DNA of 6,040 nt, taken from positions 1 to 6,040 of the forward strand of contig JAZKFP010000046.1 in assembly GCA_040386355.1 (NCBI GenBank), given 5' to 3'. Under the pieces are notes generated by a model. The model was not told where the DNA came from, did not search any database, and saw only the letters and a list, made by a program, of their open reading frames with translations. The DNA is from JAZKFP01 sp040386355. Lineage in GTDB: Bacteria > Pseudomonadota > Gammaproteobacteria > Pseudomonadales > UBA6940. Positions 1 through 4,702 of this stretch are shown one piece after another (position 1 is the stretch's first letter; each line of letters starts with the position of its first letter). The position numbers were made by a program, and so were the translations under genes.

Positions 1-814
1 TCACATAGCTTTCGGTAATTAATTCATTGGGCGTTGCATCCAACCACCATTGAATGGCCCATTCAACTTCACCTTGTGGATTAGAAAATTTTGCTAAACA
101 ACAGGTGCTTGGTAAAAGCTCAAATGAACCGGCTGCGGTACTTAAATAATCTTTTAATCCATCTTCGTAATACCATTCGGTGCGTTCACCAGTATTTTCA
201 TCGACAAAAATCATTCGAAGTTTTGGACATAAAACCGCTTTCGCACGCAGCAAGGATTTAATTGCCGGCACTGCAAATCGATTGACATCAAAATATTTGC
301 CATTCGGTAAAAAACGCACCATCGAACCGGTATCTTTTTTGGCACAGGTTCCAATAATTTTTAATTTGGTTTTTTTATCGCCATCGGCAAACGTCATGTG
401 ATGAACATTTCCACCACGACGAATTTGCACTTCTAGATGCGAGGACAATGCGTTAACAACGGATACACCAACTCCGTGCAACCCGCCGGAATATTGATAA
501 TTTTTTCGTGAGAATTTTCCGCCCGCATGTAAGCGCGTCAAAATTAATTCAACACCGGATACTTTTTCTTCCGGATGAATATCGATCGGCATACCGCGAC
601 CATTATCTGTCACGCTCAATGAATTATCTTTATACAAGCACACTTCAATTTGATTCGCGTGTCCCGCTAGTGCTTCGTCGACGCTATTATCAATAACTTC
701 TTGCGCAAGATGATTAGGGCGTGTGGTGTCGGTGTACATGCCGGGTCGTTTTTTTACCGGATCAAGTCCACTTAAAACTTCAATGTCCGCAGCATCGTAT
801 TGCGAAGCAGCCAT
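1..814 (-). CDS. parE: DNA topoisomerase IV subunit B (ParE), N-terminal part, cut by window edge
   Basis: ParE is the ATPase subunit of topoisomerase IV, which with ParC decatenates daughter chromosomes and relaxes DNA in the cytoplasm. I translated the minus strand from the ATG at 812-814 and read 271 codons without a stop to the left edge; the family is about 630 residues, so the rest of the protein, including the TOPRIM and ParC-contacting region, lies outside. The GHKL ATPase fold is clear: QEVIDNSVDEALAG at 38-51 (catalytic Glu39, Mg-binding Asn43), DNGRGMP at 70-76, LHAGGKF at 95-101 and the ATP-lid motif SGGLHGVG at 109-116. The YTDTTRPNH stretch at 27-35 is typical of ParE rather than GyrB. 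The transducer region follows and the visible part ends ITESYV, as in E. coli ParE. A GGAG Shine-Dalgarno (plus 821-824) lies six bases before the ATG. It is probably co-transcribed with, or just downstream of, cpdA across a 109-bp gap; no yqiA gene lies between them, unlike E. coli. Confidence 0.97.
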   Translation of the reverse strand, partial: MAASQYDAADIEVLSGLDPVKKRPGMYTDTTRPNHLAQEVIDNSVDEALAGHANQIEVCLYKDNSLSVTDNGRGMPIDIHPEEKVSGVELILTRLHAGGKFSRKNYQYSGGLHGVGVSVVNALSSHLEVQIRRGGNVHHMTFADGDKKTKLKIIGTCAKKDTGSMVRFLPNGKYFDVNRFAVPAIKSLLRAKAVLCPKLRMIFVDENTGERTEWYYEDGLKDYLSTAAGSFELLPSTCCLAKFSNPQGEVEWAIQWWLDATPNELITESYV

Positions 815-880
815 GCTTTTCTCCAGCTGTAAAATCAATTTGAATTATTAAGACGTGCGAATGTGCACAAAAACGAATGG

Positions 881-900
881 TAAAACAATAGATTGTTTTA
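881..900. repeat. Perfect 9-bp inverted repeat with 2-nt centre, between cpdA and parE
   Basis: TAAAACAAT / ATTGTTTTA separated by AG. It lies 24 nt past the cpdA stop and 67 nt before the parE ATG. As RNA it could fold with an 8-bp A-U stem and a four-base loop, so it may be a weak terminator or processing hairpin after cpdA; as DNA it has the symmetry of an operator. No GC-rich stem or long U-run follows, so a strong intrinsic terminator is unlikely. Confidence 0.45.
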
Positions 901-923
901 TAGATGAGGGCGAGACTTAAGAA

Positions 924-1736
924 TTAATATCCTTTCACAGAATAATCAACTTCGAATGTCATGTGCTCAACACGCGAGATGTGGGAATTAAAACGTCCAT
1001 CATTATAGACGTTAAATGATCGATAACCTGGCAATAATGAATCTACTGAAAATTCCTGGCTTTGAGGTTTAAATTGCACACAGGTCGAAGGGACAGACAT
1101 ACAAGTAATGTGTCCGCGCTGACTATAATGTTCTTGATGCACATGCCCCCAGATCACCATCTTTACGCGTTTATCGTTTTCAAGTAACGGCCAAAACTCT
1201 TCGGGATTTTTTAAACCCACTGTATCCAACCACTTTGATCCTAAATCAAATGGATGATGATGCAAACATACCGCAATATATGGTGCATCTGTGGTCTGCA
1301 GAATATCTGCTAATAATTTTAAAGATGCTTCCGTTAATCGACCCGGGACTTTACCGGGAATTACAGAATCCAGCATTATCCATAACCAATTTCCTAATCG
1401 AAATGTGATGGGTGCTAGAAGATCTTCTGAATCAATTAACAAGCTTGGCATTACATCAACGCGATCGTGATTACCAGGCAACCATAATTTAGGCGCAGGA
1501 AATTCTTTTAATTTATCTTCTAGAAATTGATAAGCAGCCGCACTGCCATCTTGAGTCACATCACCGGTCACTAAAATCAAATCAATTTTTGAGTTTTGTT
1601 CATGAATTAAATCTAAAACCTTGGTACAGCTTTCTCGGGTATTCATCCCAAGCAATTTACCATCTTCATTTGCAAACAGATGGCTGTCCGATAGTTGAAC
1701 AATGCGATAGGCATGAGATTGATTGTGTTGTGTCAT
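924..1736 (-). CDS. cpdA: 3',5'-cyclic AMP phosphodiesterase (CpdA/Icc family)
   Basis: Cytoplasmic class III cyclic nucleotide phosphodiesterase that hydrolyses cAMP to 5'-AMP and so sets the strength of CRP signalling. The 270-residue length matches E. coli CpdA (about 275). All calcineurin-like metallophosphoesterase metal ligands are visible in order: D-x-H at Asp17/His19, GD at Gly58-Asp59, GNHD at 88-91, the His of LHHHP at 158-162 and GHVH at 197-200. The NHDR sequence at 89-92 is the family form. The ATG at 1736 is the only sensible start, since the first beta strand (YRIVQLSDSH) begins at residue 10; a weak GGTAG sits about ten bases upstream. It lies between yqiB (155-bp gap) and parE (109-bp gap), an order shared with enterobacteria apart from the missing yqiA. 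A CRP-like site lies upstream (1807-1822), suggesting feedback by its own substrate. A more general phosphoesterase role cannot be excluded from motifs alone, but the neighbours favour CpdA. Confidence 0.93.
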   Translation of the reverse strand: MTQHNQSHAYRIVQLSDSHLFANEDGKLLGMNTRESCTKVLDLIHEQNSKIDLILVTGDVTQDGSAAAYQFLEDKLKEFPAPKLWLPGNHDRVDVMPSLLIDSEDLLAPITFRLGNWLWIMLDSVIPGKVPGRLTEASLKLLADILQTTDAPYIAVCLHHHPFDLGSKWLDTVGLKNPEEFWPLLENDKRVKMVIWGHVHQEHYSQRGHITCMSVPSTCVQFKPQSQEFSVDSLLPGYRSFNVYNDGRFNSHISRVEHMTFEVDYSVKGY

Positions 1737-1778
1737 GTAATAGATCTACCGGCATCCATAAAGAATTGAATAGCCACA

Positions 1779-1786
1779 ATTGTATA
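1779..1786 (-). promoter_or_regulatory. Candidate -10 of a cpdA promoter lacking a -35
   Basis: The minus strand reads TATACAAT here, giving two overlapping -10 choices: TATACA (1786-1781) or TACAAT (1784-1779, five of six matches). Transcription would start near 1772-1774, about 36-38 nt before the cpdA ATG. Nothing like TTGACA lies 16-18 nt upstream; instead the CRP-like site at 1807-1822 occupies that position, as in an activator-dependent promoter. This is inferred from sequence only. Confidence 0.4.
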
Positions 1787-1806
1787 CGCGAATGAATTTT
1801 ACGCAC

Positions 1807-1822
1807 TGTGCAAAGATTCACA
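1807..1822 (-). promoter_or_regulatory. CRP (cAMP receptor protein)-like binding site upstream of cpdA
   Basis: The minus strand reads TGTGAATCTTTGCACA, which matches nine of ten core positions of the E. coli CRP consensus TGTGA-N6-TCACA (G for T at one half-site). The centre lies at 1814.5, 78 nt upstream of the cpdA ATG and about -40.5 to -42.5 from the start site implied by the -10 box at 1779-1786. That is the class II position, where CRP replaces the -35 contact. Control of cpdA by CRP or its homologue Vfr has been reported in Vibrio and Pseudomonas. Whether this organism has a CRP with this specificity cannot be seen here. Confidence 0.5.
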
Positions 1823-1891
1823 TGTTTTGGACTTTTTTAAGTAAATTGAGAAAATTCAGAATATATTTTCTGCAAACTGGAGTTATGGCGA

Positions 1892-2437
1892 TTAAAACTT
1901 GGAGAAAATAGATTCTGATTGCATGAGAGGAGATGAAATTGCCGCATAAAGCTGAGAAATCCAGCCTAATAAAAATTCATTTTGTTGATTTTTTTCATCG
2001 GGAGCGAGCATTTTTGGATTTGGATAAGAATAGACACCTTGTTGAATCGATTGCCCCTGACATCGAAACACTTCTGCCATCTGCACATCATGATAAAGAC
2101 GTACATCCAACACTAATGGCTGCATCCACACCAATTCAATGCCCTGACAAAAGAGTTGTATTAACGACGTATGAGGCGTTTGTTCAAGCACTAAAAAATT
2201 AAGTTCTTCTGAGGTATTGCTTTGATCTGCGTTTGGTAGAAACGATAAAAGAGAATTTGTGCTGGCTGATTTAATGGATGGGCAAAGTAAGGTGAATAAT
2301 TGATAAATTTGTGCGGACTGTTTAAACGACTGCTGCAAGTCAGGAACATAGGATGCCGATTTTTTTGAGCTTTTGAACTGCCCAGTTTTATCGGTCTGTT
2401 TGGCCGACACGTTTGCTGTCGGTATCGTTGGCTTCAT
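1892..2437 (-). CDS. yqiB: YqiB-like DUF1249 family protein with N-terminal extension
   Basis: A small soluble protein of unknown function, recognised by its conserved core and its place next to cpdA. The C-terminal half carries the family signature: LDVRLYHDVQMAEV (110-123), YSYPNPKM (136-143), DEKNQQNEFLLGW (147-159), close to E. coli YqiB, where VRLYHD, YPNKKL and DEKHQINQFLADW occupy the same places. The upstream YVPDLQQSFKQSAQIYQLF (30-48) matches the YTPDF... start of the E. coli protein. The first 29 residues (Lys/Ser/Thr/Gln-rich, no hydrophobic segment) are extra, and the total of 181 residues compares with about 140 in E. coli. No Met or well-placed Shine-Dalgarno near residue 28 argues for a shorter start; a GTG codon at residue 10 is the only in-frame alternative seen. 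The Shine-Dalgarno before the ATG is poor (GGA ten bases upstream). No signal peptide or membrane segment. It is the first gene of the leftward yqiB-cpdA-parE group. Confidence 0.82.
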   Translation of the reverse strand: MKPTIPTANVSAKQTDKTGQFKSSKKSASYVPDLQQSFKQSAQIYQLFTLLCPSIKSASTNSLLSFLPNADQSNTSEELNFLVLEQTPHTSLIQLFCQGIELVWMQPLVLDVRLYHDVQMAEVFRCQGQSIQQGVYSYPNPKMLAPDEKNQQNEFLLGWISQLYAAISSPLMQSESIFSKF

Positions 2438-2528
2438 ATCGTACTAGTCCATCCCGTCCTAATTGTCGTTTGCTTCTGCTGATTCGCCACCTTACCTTGA
2501 TTTTCTGACAAGCTACAAGCAGTTATTC

Positions 2529-2550
2529 AGGCAAATGTATCATTTTGCCT
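2529..2550. repeat. 7-bp inverted repeat (AGGCAAA-N8-TTTGCCT) upstream of yqiB
   Basis: AGGCAAA and TTTGCCT are perfectly complementary with an 8-nt spacer, about 92 nt before the yqiB ATG. It has operator-like symmetry and no U-run for a terminator. A weak extended -10 on the minus strand (TGATACATT) falls in the spacer, so a protein bound here would block that promoter. The role is speculative. Confidence 0.35.
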
Positions 2551-2627
2551 ACAATTCTTTAGGTTAGTTGGGTTGTACGACGCTAGCCAGCCAACCACAA
2601 GAATATATTTTCTTCTGCGGTAATAGG

Positions 2628-2656
2628 TTGACAGTCTCGTGTTTGGGCTAGATAAT
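2628..2656 (+). promoter_or_regulatory. Strong sigma70 promoter of rpsT
   Basis: A perfect -35 TTGACA (2628-2633), a 17-nt spacer and a -10 GATAAT (2651-2656, five of six). The bases after the -10 (CTCGCG, 2657-2662) form a GC-rich discriminator of the kind found at ribosomal promoters under stringent control. An A/T-rich tract (2600-2613) lies near the UP-element position. Transcription would begin near 2663, leaving a leader of about 160 nt before the rpsT GTG. A second, much weaker pair, TTGCTT-17-TATTTA at 2749-2777, could be a downstream P2; E. coli rpsT also has two promoters. Confidence 0.8.
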
Positions 2657-2822
2657 CTCGCGTCCTAGAATCCCGTAATACAAGGATTATGTCTTCCTCG
2701 GTTTTATGGTTTTTACGTAACTACTTTTTCTTTTCTTTAAAAGAACTATTGCTTCTGCAAATTCTTGCAAGTATTTAGAGAAGCGTAGTTTTTGATCACT
2801 TATTGATGAACAGAGGATTACC

Positions 2823-3089
2823 GTGGCCAATACAGTTCAAGCGCGGAAACGAGCTCGCCAGTCTGAAAAACGTCGGCAATTACGATCAAGCCAGCGCGCT
2901 ATGGTTCGTACCTACATTAAAAAAGTCTATTCATTACTTGCTGAAGGCAGCAAAACAGAAGCTGCAGAAGCGTATCAACGTGCGGTTCCTGTAATTGACC
3001 GTATGGCTTCTAAAGGCGTAATTCATCCTAATAAGGCTGATCGTCATAAAAGCCGTTTAGCACAACAAATCAAACAGCTATCTGCTTAA
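2823..3089 (+). CDS. rpsT: 30S ribosomal protein S20
   Basis: S20 binds 16S rRNA early in assembly of the small subunit (5' domain and helix 44). The 88-residue product has the normal family length (E. coli 87) and the typical basic, helical sequence: MANTVQARKRARQSEKRRQ at the start, MVRTYIKKVYSLL at 27-39, VIDRMASKGVIHPNKADRHKSRL at 57-79. The start is GTG at 2823, chosen because it gives the conserved MAN N-terminus and has an AGAGGA Shine-Dalgarno (2812-2817) five bases upstream; E. coli rpsT also uses a non-ATG start (UUG), which is linked to its autogenous control. It is a single-gene unit, with its own strong promoter and a terminator 26 nt after the TAA. It faces the MFS gene convergently and yqiB divergently. 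Confidence 0.98.
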   Translation: MANTVQARKRARQSEKRRQLRSSQRAMVRTYIKKVYSLLAEGSKTEAAEAYQRAVPVIDRMASKGVIHPNKADRHKSRLAQQIKQLSA

Positions 3090-3114
3090 TTATTTAAGCA
3101 AGCTCGAATGAAAT

Positions 3115-3150
3115 AAAAAAGGGTCATTGCGAAAGCTATGGCCCTTTTTT
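3115..3150. terminator. Intrinsic terminator after rpsT, probably bidirectional
   Basis: AAAAAAGGG pairs with CCCTTTTTT; inside, a G-T wobble, CAT/ATG, one T-T mismatch and GC/GC close on a GAAA tetraloop (3131-3134). The T6 run at 3145-3150 ends rpsT transcripts. The matching A6 run at 3115-3120 gives a U-run on the minus strand, so the same hairpin can stop transcripts from the convergent MFS gene. Confidence 0.93.
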
Positions 3151-3246
3151 GTGGGGAAAGATTTTTATAAGTGATGTGTACCCAACACTCATTGGTTTTC
3201 TATGCAGAAATGTTTTATACATGATGTTTTGTGGGATAGTACATGC

Positions 3247-3266
3247 GGGCGAATAATTATTCGCCC
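3247..3266. repeat. REP-like 20-bp perfect palindrome between rpsT and the MFS gene
   Basis: GGGCGAATAATTATTCGCCC is fully self-complementary (10-bp arms, no spacer). On the minus strand it is preceded by GTAG, giving the GTAGGGGCGAA... head that I associate from memory with dispersed palindromic intergenic repeats in several bacterial groups. The pentamer TACAT flanks it in direct orientation on both sides (3240-3244, 3268-3272). It lies 40 bp downstream of the MFS stop. No U-run follows on either strand, so it is not a standard terminator. Only one copy is present in the window. Confidence 0.6.
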
Positions 3267-3305
3267 CTACATAAAATGATCACTTTCCTAAAAATATCCG
3301 AGCCT

Positions 3306-4508
3306 TTAAAAATTATTATTAATGCTCGGACGCTTCACCATAAAACACGCCCCTAACGTGCAAAGACTCATGGTTAATATCATCGGATTAATGCTGCCAT
3401 CGTGAAAAACTGCAATAGAAATTGAAGTGGCCGCACCCGCAAACATACGACAGCTTCCTAACAAAGCAGAAGCAACTCCAATATTATTTTGAAAAGTCGA
3501 CAATGCCATAGCGTTTGTATTTGGGTATAAAAATCCTGAAAAGAATAAATATAAGAATAATAAACCCAACACTTGAAATTCATGAATTTGAATTTTCAAA
3601 CTCAACAACAATCCTATAGCACATAGCACCAGCAAGATGGAAACTCTCTGAATCAAAAAACCTGTAGTGTATTTTTTCAATAAATACCGATTTACTTGGC
3701 TCCCTAAAATTAAACCAAATGCATTTAACGCAAAAATCCATCCATAGGTTTTTTCAGAAAATCCGTAAATTTCCATAAACACGTGCGGTGATCCAGCAAT
3801 ATAAGCAAATAAGCTTCCCATCACTGCACTGCCAGCAAAGCCGTAAATCAAAAAGTTTTTATTTCTTAACGTATTTCGATAACTTTTCAGAACAGGCAAA
3901 AAACGTAATGAAATTGTTGAATCAAAAGCTTTGGTTTCAGGTACGAAGCGTTTAATTAAAAACATCATGAATAAACAAATGCACGCCAATGATCCGAATA
4001 CATAACGCCAACCAAAATGCGCAATAACGTATCCACCTAATGTCGGCGCGATCATAGGTGCAACACCCATTACTAACATTAAAGTGGAAAATACACGTGC
4101 TACTTCACTATTTGGAAAACAATCTCGGACAATAGATTGACTTGCCACAATTCCAACACAACTGCCCAGCGCCAGCATTAAACGTAATCCAATTAACCAC
4201 TCAACAGTTGGTGCAAATGCACAACCTACTGCTGCAATAACATAAAAAGCAAAACCAATTAAAAGCGGTTTTTTTCGGCCGTAACGATCTACTAACGGAC
4301 CATAAAATAATTGGCCTAATGAAATACCAATAAAATAGCTTGTTAATGTGAGTGAAACTTGGCCGATGCTTGCATTTAAATCGTTGGCGATTACTGGAAA
4401 GCCCGGCAAATACATGTCCACCGAAAATGGACCAAGTCCGGCAATTACACCTAAGATCATTATGAGAATACGCTGTTCTTTTTGGGAAAGCGTAAAAGAA
4501 GGAATCAT
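3306..4508 (-). CDS. Bcr/CflA-type MFS multidrug efflux transporter (DHA1 family)
   Basis: A 400-residue inner-membrane proton-driven exporter of the 12-helix drug:H+ antiporter type; relatives export bicyclomycin, chloramphenicol, sulfonamides or small metabolites, and the substrate cannot be read from sequence. Hydrophobic segments run along the whole length. Family motifs are clear: FSVDMYLPGFP (28-38) at the end of helix 1 with acidic Asp31, motif A QLFYGPLVDRYGRKKPL (66-82) in the loop between helices 2 and 3, motif B-like RLMLALGS with Arg109, and the antiporter motif C GVAPMIAPTLGG (148-159). Both ends look complete. The ATG at 4508 gives the usual short cytoplasmic tail, but no Shine-Dalgarno precedes it: the minus strand reads ACTCCTTC before the ATG. 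A five-codon reading frame (ATG at 4522) ends in a TGA overlapping the start as ATGA, so coupling is possible. It has its own likely promoter at 4590-4618 and looks like an accessory gene between housekeeping genes. Confidence 0.92.
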   Translation of the reverse strand: MIPSFTLSQKEQRILIMILGVIAGLGPFSVDMYLPGFPVIANDLNASIGQVSLTLTSYFIGISLGQLFYGPLVDRYGRKKPLLIGFAFYVIAAVGCAFAPTVEWLIGLRLMLALGSCVGIVASQSIVRDCFPNSEVARVFSTLMLVMGVAPMIAPTLGGYVIAHFGWRYVFGSLACICLFMMFLIKRFVPETKAFDSTISLRFLPVLKSYRNTLRNKNFLIYGFAGSAVMGSLFAYIAGSPHVFMEIYGFSEKTYGWIFALNAFGLILGSQVNRYLLKKYTTGFLIQRVSILLVLCAIGLLLSLKIQIHEFQVLGLLFLYLFFSGFLYPNTNAMALSTFQNNIGVASALLGSCRMFAGAATSISIAVFHDGSINPMILTMSLCTLGACFMVKRPSINNNF

Positions 4509-4584
4509 GAAGGAGTTGTCATAAGGGCGTGTTGACGTTTTAGCATTCGAGATAAAAGAGATTCAAAAGGATGGAACACCAGGC

Positions 4585-4644
4585 AAAAAGTAATAAAAAA
4601 ACGGAATGTATTTGTCAATCCATGAGTATTTTTTATTACTTTTT
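4585..4644. repeat. Perfect 16-bp inverted repeat with 28-nt spacer, between proB and the MFS gene
   Basis: Left arm AAAAAGTAATAAAAAA (4585-4600) and right arm TTTTTTATTACTTTTT (4629-4644) are exact reverse complements. The element starts 58 bp past the proB stop and ends 76 bp before the MFS ATG. It contains the MFS promoter: each arm holds a TATTAC-type -10 reading outward and the spacer holds the -35 for either direction. As RNA it would form a long A-U stem, poorly suited to an intrinsic terminator, though the U-rich 3' arm could contribute to ending proB transcripts. It resembles an operator or a small terminal-inverted-repeat element; no target duplication is seen. Confidence 0.7.
4590..4618 (-). 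promoter_or_regulatory. Sigma70 promoter of the MFS transporter gene
   Basis: The minus strand has a perfect -35 TTGACA (4618-4613), a 17-nt spacer and a -10 TATTAC (4595-4590, four of six). The predicted start near 4583 gives a leader of about 75 nt. The -10 lies inside the left arm of the 16-bp inverted repeat, so a factor binding the repeat, or a cruciform, would affect this promoter. Confidence 0.65.
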
Positions 4645-4702
4645 AACACAGTGAGCCGCCTTTTGAGACACTTTTAGCCGAATTGATGAACGTCAGCATG
4701 CC

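Larger units (their letters stand above)
2438..2822. other. 385-bp divergent intergenic region between yqiB and rpsT
   Basis: No coding sequence is supported on either strand. The right part holds the rpsT promoter (2628-2656) and a leader of about 160 nt. The left part must contain the yqiB promoter on the minus strand, but I find no clear -35/-10 pair; the best trace is an extended -10-like TGATACATT lying inside a 7-bp inverted repeat at 2529-2550. An A/T tract at 2600-2613 sits where an UP element of the rpsT promoter would be. The remainder shows nothing I can name. Confidence 0.7.

Noticed and set aside
180..401. Plus-strand open frame within parE
   Set aside because: It lies wholly opposite the well-conserved ParE reading frame and resembles no known protein; it is an antisense shadow. 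The same holds for the plus-strand frame at 508-696.
854..869. Second CRP-like sequence upstream of parE (TGTGC-N6-GCACG, minus strand)
   Set aside because: Only seven of ten core positions match and the spacing to the weak -10 (about -24) does not fit known CRP activation.
1933..2202. Plus-strand 89-residue open frame opposite yqiB
   Set aside because: The minus-strand frame has the DUF1249 signature; the plus frame has no recognisable features and no good ribosome binding site.
2749..2777. TTGCTT-17-TATTTA as an independent second rpsT promoter
   Set aside because: Both boxes match the consensus at only about three of six positions; mentioned as a possible P2 but not strong enough for its own entry.
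2803..2994. ATG-started frame overlapping rpsT
   Set aside because: It is in a different frame from S20, and the Shine-Dalgarno is inside it and serves the GTG at 2823.
4585..4644. Inverted repeat as a classic intrinsic terminator of proB
   Set aside because: The stem is almost all A-U with a 28-nt loop and no GC-rich base; a promoter/operator reading explains more of the sequence.
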